From: Udeniomyces pyricola
Lineage: Eukaryota > Basidiomycota > Tremellomycetes > Cystofilobasidiales > Mrakiaceae
Direction of reading: 5' to 3'
Assembly (NCBI GenBank): GCA_039545295.1
Contig: BCIK01000015.1
Span: 62,001-126,000, forward strand
DNA: 64,000 bases
Shown here: piece after piece, positions 11,100-24,200 of the stretch
How the letters are laid out: every line of letters begins with the position of its first letter
How positions within the stretch are numbered: the stretch's first letter is position 1
Notes under the pieces: generated by a model
What the model was told of the DNA's origin: nothing
The model's database searches: none
Seen by the model: only the letters and a program-made list of their open reading frames with translations
Position numbers and translations under genes: made by a program

Positions 11100-13514
11100 T
11101 CAGTATAGTCTGCTGAACCACGAGGACGGAGCCGAAGGGGGAATCGAGAAAGCCTGCTTCCTCTCATCTTGTTCAGCCATTGCTCGCGTCGCAATCTCCT
11201 CAGCACCATCAAACTCCATGGCCATGGCGTCTTCGTCATCGGCCCGTCCTCCCTCTTTTCCTCTCACGCCTTCCTCCTCAATGAACCGGCCCCGGCGACT
11301 TTCCTCCATCATACGTTCAAACTCGGGCGTTCCCGGCGTGGGTGAGGACGGGAAGAGAGGGGGCGCAAGCGGTAGGGCTGGCCCGCGATGATCACCGTCA
11401 AGTCGAGGGTAGCGATTGGAAAAGACAGAGGACGGAGGCACGATGGAAAGATACGAGGGGTTCGGTGACGACGCCGACGGGTTAGGCGAAGACGAAAGAA
11501 GGAGAAGGAGGTTTGAAGGCGAAGCTCGTTGCTCGGGTTCGGAACCATAGCTTGACGCCGACTGGGAGCTCGAGTACGAGGGGGTGTGATGATGAGGGTG
11601 AGGCAGGTGGGCCTGTTGCGTAGGGAAGGAAAAGGTACCGGCTTGACTGTTCCCGGTAAATGCCAGAGGTGGAGCCTGGCAATCGGCTTTGGTCGAGTAT
11701 CGGTTGAGGTTGGAAGGAGCCGATGTGGGTGAGTAGACAAGCGTTCGAGGGCGACTTTCCATGACAGGGGGCGGCAGAGGTGAGCCACTTCGGCCAATGG
11801 CAGTACTGAACGACTCAAGATCGACGTCGTCTAGCGACGCCTTGCGGATATCGAGGGGTTGACGGTGATCGTGCTTCTTGAAACTCGTCTCCGACGCCGT
11901 CTGTCGATGGCTCAGACGGAAAGGGGCCGTCGGCGCGCGCGGGGGTGAAGGTGGTGAAGGCGCAAAGCACCGCTTGTTAGCCTTGATCGAAGGCTTCACT
12001 TGGGGGGTCCGAGGGCCCTCTTCGTCTGGTTTGGGAGTCGAGATCCCTTGCGCCTGTGATGGGCGGGTAGGTTTCTTGGGGGGTGTCGACATGCATGGCC
12101 CGCGCGCAGTCGATGATGGAAGGGTCGAAGCTGTACGGGGTGGAGAAGTGAAAAAGCCCTTCTCCATCTCGAGGATCGAGTTAAGAACGTCCGACATCTT
12201 CATGCCATCTTGCCTCATCTCTCCTGCTTTGTGCGCCTTGGACATCCGCTCTTTGCCCTTCTCCTGAACACCGTCCAAAGCCGACTGAAGAGGGGCAATG
12301 GCCTCAATGCGCTCGACTGATTCCTCGCCATCCTCGTCCATGCTGTCTCCTTCCTCCCGAATCGCCAAACCCGCGCCCGAGTCCCAGCCAGTGGTCCCAG
12401 CACCTCTTGAGGCACCGAACCCCCAATTGTTGGAATGAGAATGTGAGTGAGAGTGCAGCGATGAAGAGAGTGATGAGATGGAGGAACCGAGAGATTCGTT
12501 ACGACCATGGTGACCCGGTCGCGAAGCGAGGAGATCAGGGGTACGGGAGCGAGAAGGATGGGTCGAGACGAAACGAGAGGAGGAAGACGAGGCCGAGGAG
12601 GAACCCGTGTTGGAGCGGGAAAGGGAATAGTCGGTCGATGATCCGATGGAAGAGGTCGACAGTTGTGGGCGATGGAGGCCAACCCTCTGATGCTGCTGAC
12701 GTTGCTGCTGCTGCTGTTGTTGTTGCTGCTGAGCTCGAAGCGAGGATAAGGTGGCGTGGGCGACGTGCGACGCAGCCTGCTTCCTCGCTTCACGCTTCTT
12801 CTTGCGCTCCTCGAGCATTTGCTGGCGCTCGCGATGCATGCGGCGGTAGTGACTCGCCTGCCAGTCTAATTCAGCTCCACATCCGTCATCGTCACGACCG
12901 TCTTCGTACGCGCCCGAGCCATTTTGGAACTCATCGTGCTCGCTTGGATGGTCGTCGCGAAAGAGGGACGGAGCGAGGCCTAATTGCACTTGGTGCTGAC
13001 CGTGCGGAGGCTTGAGCGAGTGTGATTTGGTGGCGATGAAGTGATCGAACGACGGAATGTCGACCTGTCGAAGGGTGGACTGAGACTCTGAGTTGGGAAG
13101 CTGACCGTAGCCAAGCGTAGGAGGCTTGAATAGCACCGAGGCCGCGGGGGAGTGAGAGGACGTCGGCGGGCCGGTATTGGACGCCGATGAGAGAGCCGAC
13201 AACGCGTCCTGTCGAGCGCATGCTAGAGTGAATAGCATGGGTCGCGAGATGAGTGGGAAAAAGAGTCAGTCTTGGCTCAGTTTCTACTCTTTGGACGCCA
13301 ATTGAGCGCGACAGACCGGCGAAAAGAGGCAGAAAAACAATGGGAAGCTGAATAGCAGCAGCAGGACGCGAGGCTCTCTCTCACCTTTAGAGCAGTATAT
13401 TCCGATATCGCCGTCGTCCTCTGGCTCGACCTCGTTGCCGCAGAAGCAAAAGATGGCGTGGTCATCCTCGTCCGACGATCCCGATCGGGAGTACTGGGGG
13501 GAGGCAAGGTACAT
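11100..13514 (-). CDS. Unrecognised large protein with Cys-rich N terminus and polyQ
   Basis: Exons 13514..13385 and 13222..11100 give 750 aa; I do not recognise a named family. Near the N terminus (residues ~22-48) four cysteines, CFCG...GIYCSKACARQDA, form a CxC-x15-CxxxC pattern that could bind zinc. The intron splits this motif. The remainder is low-complexity and largely disordered: an Arg/Lys/Gln-rich helix (RRMHRERQQMLEERKKKRE), a run of ten glutamines around residues 165-185, Ser-rich blocks, and Pro/Ser segments carrying many SP/TP sites. It ends with an acidic helical patch and WFSRLY. Composition suggests a regulatory or nuclear protein, but no function is assigned. No tandem neighbour clarifies its role. 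Confidence 0.75.
12699..12732 (-). repeat. Polyglutamine-coding CAG/CAA tract
   Basis: On the minus strand a mixed CAG/CAA tract codes for ten consecutive glutamines, followed by RQQHQ, inside the 750-aa protein. The mixed codons make the repeat less prone to slippage than pure CAG. Confidence 0.85.
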
Positions 13515-14302
13515 GGCAGACAGAGAATGACGAAGCGGAAGGGAAGTAGGTGCGAGGAGGAGGCCGGGAGAGGTGTTGTAGACGGTGCCAAGGAGGGCTG
13601 GGCGGAAGAGAAACCGGGTGTGGACGAGCGGAGGGAGTCACACAAGAAGCGAGTTCGCAGGGGAGAAGGGAAAGAAGAGAGAGGAACCGCGGAGAGAAGT
13701 CTATATCCAGAAAGACAGGGGGCAACTACACGACAGCCAGGAGAAAAGAAGGGGGGAGGGGGGGGGAGGGAGGGAGGGGGGAGGATGGGATAAGAGAGGA
13801 TAAGAAGAGCCGGAAGAAGAACGTTGATGTGACTACAAGGGACTGCTTCGATCAGGGCTTCAGGGCTTCAAGCTTCAGGCTGCTTGCGCGCTTGCGCTTC
13901 GAGGTGACAACAAGCGCCTCAATTAAGCTTGATCGACGCGCCTGCTGTGCGCACAGCTATATATGCAACTTGAAGCCATATACTATATTCACATTTTCAT
14001 TGGAATATTGAGACATCGACATTGGACTCAAGTATTGTACACATACAAACATGTAAAGAGTACAACTCGTCTATCTATATCCTTCTGTTGATTCGCCTCC
14101 ATAAGTTTCACGTCACTCTTTCTTGCAGATTCCTATCCCACGCGCGCGCGCTACAGGCCATATCCGCCAACCATCAACCATTGACCATCGGCCATAATCG
14201 ATATGTCATTCATCCCAGCCAGCTCGTCCGACCAGCAGACGACCGTTACGATCTGTCTATATTGGCCACTCGCCGTAGCGCTGTGTTCCTTGAACTGGTC
14301 CT
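13515..14302. other. Intergenic region with a G-rich tract
   Basis: 788 bp between the Cys-rich gene start and the NECAP stop, both on the minus strand. The plus strand holds a G-rich tract at about 13751-13785 (runs of 5-8 G separated by single A), capable of forming a G-quadruplex, 237 bp upstream of the Cys-rich gene's ATG. No gene was seen. Confidence 0.5.
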
Positions 14303-15640
14303 TCACCGCTTCCTGCCGCTCGGCGGAGGTGGGAGCATGAACCCACCCAATCCTCCGCCAGCACTCAGCCCACCCACAGGCTCAGCCTTCTTCTCCTTCG
14401 GCCTACCACTGCTGCCTGGAACGGAGATAGTGAATGACTGGCCAGGTTTAAGTGAGTAATCCTTCTTAGGCTCGGCTGGTTTCAATGGGTCCGAGCTTGC
14501 AGCAGCATTGGCAGACGCGTTAGGATTGTTGAGTCGCTTCGTGTGGTCCTGAAGGGCAACTGCGATATATAGGTCCGCAAAATGGGAGGTCCAAACAACG
14601 ATATATACGTCAACCAATACAGACCATCGACGCGTAGCGATGAGCCGAAGGAAAAGGGACGAACCGTTGAAATCGAACGCGTCTCCTCGTTCCTCGAATC
14701 TAATCAAGATCACAAAACTTGTCAGCGCTGCATCCCTTCGGGCAGGGAGCATCATAGAACATTCGCAGCATACCCCATGCCAACTGAAGCTTTCCTTCCC
14801 TGTTCATCGACGACTGTCGTTCCCGAACCCAAGAGAATGGACTGATGATCAGCAAGTATGGCGGCCAGCTAGACGTGCCGTAAGGTCGATGCTCTGAAGA
14901 ACGTACTTCGCAATACAAAGTACCTTGACGAATCAAGCACAGACTCAACAGCAGTTCCCTTGCGGTCGTAAGGGCAATTGCTGAGGCAAAAACATGGTCA
15001 AGGTCGCGTGTCAGCGGCATTCTCTCCCCATCTCTCGCTTCGAGCGAAATCTTCGAGCCAATAGCTTCACTCACGCAAAGAGTTCTCCAGTTGTTGCATC
15101 CTATACAATTTTCATCGCGGAACCAACGCATCGATATGAGCAAGCACTCTTCAGGTAAGGAGCTTTAAAGTTCGGATTCGGCCGGGCACGGTGTTGATTC
15201 TGAAGGGGGATGAGAGATGGGAAAGTGCAACAACCGTACCTCAAGCTTGAGCGAGCACTTGTCTCCTTGTTCTACAATTCTCAAACGTCCCTCCCACATG
15301 AAGCTCGAGTCACCCCACCTGTGAATGGGTAGGAAGATAACAGTGACAGGCAGATCAAAAGGGTGATCAGAATGAAGGCCTATGCTTCGAAGGGCGGGCA
15401 GACCGCAACGCCACAGCGTTGGGTGCTGCAAGTCGGTGAACAATAGATGACTCGCTCTTGAGCCTTCCAACCTGCGAGCGTGGGCCGAGCTGGGATCTTG
15501 TAGACTGTGGGAATAGAAGGGAATGTAAGCTGTTGCGGTCGGCAGTACGGAGGCTGGGCGTGAGAGAGCTCACCCTTGACGTTACGACAGAGGAAGAGGA
15601 TGGACTCGATGACATCGTGGTCAGTGTCGATGAGGCTCAT
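14303..15640 (-). CDS. NECAP: NECAP-type endocytic adaptor (PHear domain)
   Basis: Adaptor of clathrin/AP-2 endocytosis; NECAPs bind AP-2 and inactivate it on coated vesicles. Exons: 15640..15574, 15504..15456, 15318..15240, 15100..15075, 14980..14907, 14813..14774, 14699..14665, 14559..14303 (208 aa). The PHear fold covers residues 1-~140, with MSLIDTDHDVIESILFLC, VYKIP, WEGRLRIVEQG, DATTGELFA, VLDSSRYFVLR and RGDAFDFNVALQDH. The tail is Pro/Gly/Lys-rich and lacks the mammalian WVQF ear-binding motif. Intron 2 begins with GC instead of GT; no GT donor there keeps the frame, and the GC site restores the conserved segment before WGDSSF. Divergent from the F-box gene. Confidence 0.93.
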
Positions 15641-16376
15641 TTGTGAGATTAAGTGGAGAGAACCAGTGTTGAGTGGATGGGGCGGTCGAGAGTGAGAGAC
15701 AGTCGAGCGAAGGTTGTGTGGGCAGGACGTGGTTGATGTTTGAGCGCACAGTTATCGGAGGCGCTGTGAAGGCCGAGGTCATGGATCATGGGGTCGACGT
15801 GAGTGACGCTTGCAGGTGACTTGATCCATTGCTTGATCGACTTAACGATTGGTGACGATTGTCAGTCGGCATCAGCCATCTATCTATCATACATGTAACA
15901 ATACGTACTTCAACACGCATACGTGCGGTATGCAGGTACAGTACATCTGGCCAGTATAGTTGTCCCCTTTCATCACTCGCGCCATGCGTTCTAACGGTAC
16001 AAAACCTCTCCTCCTATGGTCACCTCCCAACTGCTCATTCTTCGAGTTCAACTCGATCGATTCGCCCAAGTCCAAGAGACCGACGCAGATTCGCGCAGTC
16101 CGAGCCCCTGCTCGATTGCCCCTTGGCTTGCTCTGACCCTCTGTCCTAGTAGTGACGCCCTCATTTGCTGGTAGCGACTGAGTTACCATTCATTCGGTTG
16201 ATCGCGTCATCATGGTTGAGACCCCTAATATATTGACTGCGAGCGGAGCTACCCCTCTTTCGTTGTACTGGCACTGCCAGTACTGCTCAGAAAATCTCTT
16301 GCAGGCTTGCTACTTCTTTTATCACTGCTCAGCACCCAACCAAGATCTTCTGTCCTAATCATCACCGCTGAACTCT
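15641..16376. promoter_or_regulatory. Divergent intergenic region NECAP / F-box gene
   Basis: 736 bp between divergent start codons. Several short open frames exist (for example from an ATG at 16016) but none shows a protein signature or splices into the F-box gene. It is treated as two promoters plus leaders. Confidence 0.45.
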
Positions 16377-17761
16377 ATGAGCCACTCGACTCCCTTTTTG
16401 TAAGGTTGCCACGTTGTGCTACGACTGCTCTATGGTTCCTCGCTAATCGGCTCTGGTGTCGTCATAGTTCCTTTCTCTCATTGCCGTATGAAACGCAAGC
16501 CCACATCATCAGGGCTCGCTTTTCCTTACATGAACTGCCCACACTTCCACACCAGCGTGCATACGCAGAACATGCGTTGCAGCTTCGCAAGACGCATTAC
16601 CCTCAGGCGGCTACGTTAAGGCTGGTATGCATCGCGTTCGAGGTGAAGTTCTCTCTCTGCTTCATTCCGATCAAGATGGGTTGCTTCACATGCTGATCCT
16701 CCTTCTCCCATCTCAACACATGCCTTATTCTGTCACCAATACCATTTCAGGAGCTCGCCTCACCCTATTTGTTTCGGCAGGCTTACTTTGACTCGACCCT
16801 GTCGCTTGAATCATTCATTTTCGCGCTAGAAGGGCGGCCATCGCTCGCCTCGCTCGTCCGCACACTCGGCCGATCCCACGACCCCCTCGTCAATCAGGCC
16901 GTTCAACTTCTACAGCACGAGTCTCTCATGAACAACCTCCAGGAGATATGGCTCAGCTCCAATGGCTGTGAGGATGTCTCCAGCAAAGAGTGGCGAGCGC
17001 TCCATGGGTTGACCCTTCGGCCTGGCGAGGAAAAGGTCCTGGAGAAGAAGCAGTTTGCTTTATTGAGAAGCCTCTCGCTCGACATTGCAGCGAGTTCAGA
17101 TCAGTCCCCGCGGAAACCTCAACTCTTCTTCCCCGACACACTTCAAACTCTGCGGTACTCTGGACCGATATCCCTCTTGCCCATCTACGATCACCTATGG
17201 CTCTCGACGCTCGCTCTCGATCGGATCGACTCGGAACAACTTGACTCCCCTTCTGGCCCATGTACTCCTCTACCCTCCCCAGCAAGCCACATTTGTCAGT
17301 TTCTTGCATCATGTAGCTCTACTCTTACCACGCTCTACCTCCCGCCGAATACGTCATCCCTTCTACCTCTCTCGGCACTTGTCTCACTTCTACCCAACCT
17401 ACGCACGATCCGACTATCGACTCTCGCGGATACCATCCACCTCGGCTCGTCCGTGTCCCATCCGAGCCTGACAACGATCCGTCTTCACAACATGTTTTCC
17501 CAATCGATCCCTTGCGCCAAGGAGTATAAGGCACTCCTGCCCGTCATGCGTGGATTCGAGCGAAAGCGCTTACCTCAGTTGCAAACGATGGTTCTGGATG
17601 ACGTTGAATTCATGGAGAGTAGGGAGTGTAAATGTGAGCTCAGTCCAGAGGCGCCCGAACATGCTCCGACAGAGTGGGATATTCTGGTAGAGCAGCTTGT
17701 GGCGGAAGGGGAGGTCAAGGGTGTCTCAATGCTAGACCGATCGGAGAAACCATTTCGCTAA
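16377..17761 (+). CDS. F-box-like protein
   Basis: Probable substrate receptor of an SCF ubiquitin ligase. Exons 16377-16399, 16468-16642 and 16751-17761 give 402 aa. The N terminus reads SLPYETQAHIIRARF...LRLVCIAFEELASPYLFR, the usual fungal F-box pattern (Leu-Pro start, LRLVC, then 'ASPYLFR'). The rest is Leu-rich with irregular LRR-like stretches (LRSLSLDI, LPNLRTIRLSTL, SLTTIRLHNM). The ATG at 16377 was chosen because its 7.7-codon exon ends at GTAAGG and joins the F-box in frame. Longer upstream exons cannot be excluded. The degron or target cannot be predicted from sequence. Confidence 0.7.
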
Positions 17762-18206
17762 GTTTTCTCGAGATGAAGGCTGAGGTATATTGACGTATGG
17801 GCTTAGAGTTAGACGTGAACGATGAAGTGATAGAGACCAACATTGCGTGAGTCAAGGGTGACGAAAAGGGCGACAATTCAAAGGCAAGGGTGATTTTGGG
17901 TGATCGATATGCATATACCATACATTTGTTAATTATATATGGAAAAAAGAAAGTCGCGTCGCGTCAATGCCCAAACAAACGAGCGGTCTCCAAGATGAGG
18001 CAAGATTAGCGCGGTCCAACGACACGAGGCCTTACCCTCCTTTGCGACATCATCTCCTCGCCTACCTCCTTCTGCCCGACATCTCACGTCCTTCATCCTT
18101 TGGCCAGTCCATCAACCTCACATCGAGAGCTGATCTCTCCGCTCGACATCTCTGACTGCAGCCTCCCCCAACCCATCACCCGACCGATCACAACTCACGT
18201 CCAGCC
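17762..18206. other. Intergenic region before the XMAP215 gene
   Basis: 445 bp between tandem plus-strand genes. It must contain the F-box 3'UTR and the XMAP215-family promoter. The last ~150 bp are pyrimidine-rich, as in many fungal leaders. Nothing else is recognisable. Confidence 0.45.
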
Positions 18207-21200
18207 ATGGACGAGCACGGAGGACCCCCCGCCGAGGAGGACTTTACGACGATCCCGCTTCCGGAGCGAAGCGTACACAAAGTACGTCGATGTCCTCATT
18301 TACTCATCGCATATACAGTGTGTTCGATCGAGCGCGTCTCTGGCATCAGGGGCTCGGCTACAGCCGGACAGAAGAGCAGAGAACCATGTCCTACTTGGCA
18401 AGACCAAGCTCATAATGACCTTGGCTTCGGTCCGCTTCTTGTCTCACGCTTTTACTTGCAGAACTGGAAAGCTCGACAATCCGCCTATACCGATCTCGTT
18501 TCACGTTTTGGGCTAACGACCTCTGATGAAGACCCCTTCTTTCGTGCCTACCTCTCGTGAGCCGGGTCTCTTACGTGCTCCGCCCTCGCCTTTTTCCTCT
18601 CAGCCTGTCTTCTCGTTCAAGCTGGTACTGAGCGCGTTCCTTGCTTTCCATATTGCCCAGGGATCCCGATCTGCTCAAGAAATGGGTCACTGATTCCAAC
18701 GTCGTTGCCCAAGAGAAAGGTGTGGAAGCTCTGAGCTCACTGGTCAGAGAGAGTGGAGCTAACAGCGCACGGTAGGTGTTTATACAGGTAGCATCAAGAA
18801 AGCGCGTCTCTCCTGACTGACACAACGAGATGACCATCATTTCCTACCTAGCCTCCGGCCAGAGATTATGCCTTCTCTTGTCGAGAAGTGTTTCGGTTCG
18901 GCCAGAGCGTCCATGAAGCTCAAAGCGGTCGAGCTCGCGTTGCTTTGGATCGAGGTTGAAGGAACGGGAGAAGGTGTCGTCGTGAGTCACCTTGGCTATA
19001 CCGATGCACCCCACCATTAAGAGACCTGAGAAGCTAATAGACTCTGGTATTTGACGTGTTCTTGTCAGGAAAATGTACTGAAAGGCCTCGAGGCAAAGCA
19101 ACCCAAGGTTGTACAGATGAGCGTATCCTGTCTTAAAGAGATTGTCACGTAGGTTCTCAGGTTCTCAGCGGTTGTCCCTTCGAAATGGCCTTGCTATTGA
19201 GTCCTGAAACAACCAGTTCTACTGACATCTTGCTGTTGATCAACCTCGTAGCGCCTATGGCGTCAAGACGCTTGGCAACCCAAAACCTTTGCTGAAATCT
19301 CTGCCCAAGATCTTTGGTCATACTGACAAGATTGTGCGAGCCGAGGTGAGTTCCTCGTGTACTTTGTGGGTGGTATCGTCGTATCGTTTCTAACAATCCT
19401 GTTCACTTTGCGGCCTGCTTCCATTCCTCCACATTTGAAGGGTTCTCTGCTCGTCCAACAACTACATCTTTTCCTCGGATCAAGCCTCACGCCTTTCTTA
19501 CAAGAGCTTAAACCCATCCAGATTCAAGAACTGACAGACAGCTTCGCAAGTGTTGGAGAAGGAGGCAGTGGCGTCCCGACGAGATTCACAAGAAAACAAC
19601 AAAAGGAGATAGAGGAAAGGGAAACCTCAACCGAAGTACCAGAGGGTGAGTCCATCCTATAACTTGACTACACAACGCCTCGGCGAAACCGACTAACATG
19701 ATCTCTCCTTCACTTAGATGAACCCGACGCAATGGAAATCACTCCCGATGCTCCACCCCCAGTCGACGTCCTCTCGAAGCTGCCGTCCGACTTTTTTGAG
19801 GCACTTGGCTCAACGAAATGGAAGGATCGTCTGGAAACTCTTCAAGCCTGGCACGAGTCTCTGAAATCAGCCCCAGCTATCATCGATGGCGACTTTGGCA
19901 ACATCACAGCTGCTCTGGCCAAGAGATTCACCGACGCCAATATCAACGTCGTCATGGCAGCCGCTAACGTCATTGAAAGCCTAGCCAAGGGACTCGGACG
20001 CGACTTTGGCAAATATCGGTCGGTAGTTATGATGCCGATGCTAGAAAGGCTGAAGGAAAGGAAGGCGAACGTCGTCGATGCCATTGGAGCTGCGCTGGAT
20101 GAGGTTCGGGCAAGCGTAAGTGATGTCGCATTGGCTGTAGTCTCCTCTTCTCTGATGCAAGGCCCAACGCTCTGACCTCCTCTCATCTTGTCATTTCTTC
20201 CTTCAGTCACCCATCTCGGACTCGACGGAAGACATTGTCACGGCTCTCAAATCCAAGAACCCGCAGGTCAAGGAAGGCACTCTCAAGTTTGTCTGCCGGA
20301 TGCTCAAAACAACGCTTGAGGCCCCTTCCAAAACTGACATCAAGACCCTCTCAGATGCCCTTGCGGCATGCACGGGCGATTCGGTCGAGCCTGTCCGGGC
20401 AGCAAGTGCAGAAGGACTCGGGTTGATGATGAAAATCGTCGGAGAGCGAGCGTTCGGGCCGGTGCTTGAAACGTTGGACGACAGCAGAAAGCAGAAGGTC
20501 CGGGAATGGTTTGAAAAGGCGGAGGTCAAGTTCAAAGTGGGAGGGGGAGCCAAGCCGGCTGCAGCATCGTCAGGAGGTGGAGGCGGAGGAGCAGGTGCTG
20601 CTATTTCAAAACCAGCTGCGAAGAAGGTGATCGCCGTTTCCCTCGTTTCTGATACCAGCTCGCTGATGCAAGTTCACCATGCTATCGCCTGATATTGACA
20701 AACCTTCGATCCGTGTGCACGTCCAGCTCGTTCCATCAAAACCAAAGGCTACCATGGCTCCGCCTACCGAGTATCCCGAGGACGACAGCCCGCCCGATGG
20801 CCCTCCTCCTGGACCCATCTCGAAAGGTACAGGGTTTGGAAGCGAGTTCCCTTCGAGCTCAAATGGCGGATTTGGAAGCGAGTTCCCCGATGATGATCCA
20901 CCCCCTCCTGTCCGGAAGCCTGCTCCAAGACCAGTGGTTCGTTGTTTTCTGCTTGACGGCGCTCAACTCTTCATGCATGTGATTGACCCATCGTCTCTCA
21001 TTGCCTGTCCTCTCTTGTTTCTCGTCTCTCTGCTACTCCTCTCACACAGGTCAAGAAACCGGTTCCTCCAGCGGTCTCCGCTCCAAAGAAGCCGCCACCT
21101 AGCGCATCATCCGCTTCGAAAGCCAAAGCTCCTCCGCCTTCGTCGTCGTCATCCGAACCCCTCAAATACAGATTTTCCTCCGAAGACGCCGAGGCTCGTT

Positions 21201-24200
21201 GGGAAGAAATTGTCCCGGCTGAGTTTAGGGCTGGGTTTGCTGACTCTAATTGGAAGGCAAGGCTCGAGGCTGGAGAGAAGATGACGACATGGCTGGATGA
21301 GGGCCAGGCCGAACAGGTCGAGAGTGAAGTCATTTTCAGGTTCTTTGCCAAGATTCCAGGATGGAACGAAAAAAACTTTCAGGTACATCTCAATTCAAGT
21401 TCCTTCGTCACCTTCAAAGAAATATCATCCCACATACTGACCTTCATTCTATCTTGACGACATTCTGACTTTGTCTTAGGTTTCATCCAAAATCTATGGC
21501 ATGATGGCCATCCTCGCCGAGAAATCTTCATCATTCTCCAAGGCGTGCGTCGCAATCGCCGTGGCCCATCTCACCGAGAAATTGGGTGACATCAAGCTTA
21601 AAAAACCGGCAGGAGAAGCACTCGTGACTTTTGCCGAGAAGACGTCTTTGGCGTTCGTCCTTGGCCAAGGTGGGCATCCGGATCATGAAGCATGAGAATA
21701 ATCTTTTGTTGTGTGTCCGATCAAAGGAGTACCAAGTTGACAAACTCCCCCCCCCCCCCTTTCCACTTACCCTTACCGTTGCATCAGCCTTTGAACCCAT
21801 GACCAAGGCAAAATCGCCCAAAATCCAAGCCGATGCCCTTGTATGGGTAAATTCGGTCCTGCTCGAGTTCGGTGTTGCTGGAATTCCGCTTCGCGACCTC
21901 ATAGAATTCCTCAAGACAGGTCTCAAAAGTTCTAACGCGTCCGTTCGAGCAAACGCGACGAAGGCTTTGGTCTCGCTCCGACTCTTTGTCGGGACGGGTG
22001 AGTTTGTTTCTGCCCGTGCTCATGAAGCGTGCTCGTGAACCGTCTGACCAAGAACGCTTGCTTTGTTCCCTCCGCAGATATCACCACCTTCCTTGACGAT
22101 CTCAACCCTCAGCTGCTGACAACCATCAATAACGACTTCGCCAAAGTCGAGGGTCAGTCTCCCCCCGAACCGATCCGATTTAGCGCCGAACTCAAGGTGG
22201 CCGCTTCGAATGGCAAAGGTGGAACGGGTAAGGCTGGTGCTGATCCCATGGATGAGCTCATCCCGCGAGTTGACCTCGATAAGTTGGTTTCCGCCACGGG
22301 TATCGTCGCTGATTGCAAGAGCGACAATTGGAAGGCCAGAAAGGAGGCGATGGAGGGTCTGCAGGGGATCCTAGCATCCAACACACGACTTAAGCCTGGA
22401 ATGGGTACGTTACTTGCCTTGTTCAATGACGGTCCGGATTAAGAGTGGGGTCGAGGTTGCCCAACAGTACGGCTGGGTTGCTTACTTGTTGCCTCTCTTT
22501 GCCTCGCCCCGCAACTTTTTCCTCTTGCAGGTGAGATCGCTTCTGCACTCAAAGGACGACTGACCGATACGAACATCATGGTCAAGCTTCTTTCCCTCGC
22601 CAACATATCTGCTATCGCGACTGGCATGGGCAAGCCGTTTGAAAAGTTTGTCAAACCATTCGTCGTACCCATCTGCAACATTCTCTCGGACCAGAAAGCG
22701 CCAACTCGAAAGGCCGCCGCCGCGACACTCAGTGCCATCTCGCTTGCATGTGAGGGTTTTGACTCGATGATCGCCCCGTTCGCGACGAGTCTTGAAAACC
22801 CCAATCCTCTCCTTAGGTCATCCTTGCTCGAGTGGATTGGCGAACAGCTTGGGACGTACGACCCCTCTTCGGTCGACCTCACACCCATCGTGGCACCCGT
22901 CATTGCTTGCCTCGAGGACCGCTCACCTGACGTCCGAAAGCAGTCTCTTGCCCTCTTACCGATCTTGGTAGGCGCCGTGGGATTCGAGTTTGCTATGGAG
23001 CAGACGTCTAACCTGAAGCCGGCTGTCAAGCAGACCGTCATCCCCCTCATTCAAAAGGCTCGCTCAACGGCTCCATCGTCAAGCTCGGCCCCTCCATCCG
23101 CACCCGCTTCTCCACCACCTCCATCAAAACCGATTGCTCGAGTTGCTCCTGCTTCTCGCTCCACCGCGGCAGTATTGGCCCCGTCGGCGGTGGCGGCTAA
23201 CCCTCCGCCGCCGGTGGCTGTTGCTGCTCCAAGGTCTCGCGGCGTGATGGGAGCGCTTCCCAAAGCCAATCCGATTCAGTCGAACTCTAGGCCTCCTTCT
23301 CGAGACGGCGAGGCTGGTCCGAGCAAATACCGACCCGTTACATCTCTTCGTCGTCCAGTCTCGATCGCCTCATCATCACGGCCGTCTACCCGAGCGCCCT
23401 CGGTCCAATCTGCCAACATAGTCGAAGCTCCCTCTGCTCCTTTCCGAACACTTGATGCGACTCCAAAAGCCTCTCGACTTAAAAAGGATGTTGGCCGATG
23501 GGTGTTCTCCGAAAAGGTTGAGCATCACCATATGGAATTACTTGCGGCCCAGATGGAGCCGCATGCCTCGCCCGAACTCTACTCGCTCCTCTTCAGTCGT
23601 GACCACAACGCGTCCGTCGACTTCTTAAATGGCTTGAACATGGTGGATGCGTGCTGGCTCGACATGGCGCGTGAGGCTGACAAGTTTGGCATGGACGAGG
23701 CTGGACTGAGGGAGAGCTTACTCGCCAATCTAGACCTGATCCTCAAGTACGCCGCAATCCGAATGTACGACTCGAACACGCAATCTGTTTCCAAGGCGCT
23801 TGACGTCGTTAGCAATATGATCAACGATCTCTCGATGGGAGAAACCTCGGTTCGTCATGCTTTTGATGAGTCAGAGCAGCAATTGATTCTGCCGACGCTT
23901 ATTTTCAAGGTGGGTTCCTCTTTTCGTATCGTGATCTCATGCAAGAAACCCTCTTTGAATTGAGCTAACTCTGCACTACTTACATTACTTGCTAAATGGC
24001 CAGCTTGGAGATACCAAGTTCACGACTCGTCTCCAAGACCTTTTCAAGGGTAAAATGCGTCACGTCGTTCCGTCGTCGAAGCTCTTCCGGAATCTGGTCA
24101 AGCATGGACTGCCTCTAAAAAGCGCAAAGGGTCGGGTCGCCGTTTTGGCCGCCATGACAACGATTGTCAAGCAAAGCGGGACGGGCACCCTCCTCAACGA

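Noticed and set aside
16016..16177. Short gene starting at 16016
   Set aside because: A 53-codon frame with no signature and no splice connection to the F-box exons. Probably chance in a promoter region.
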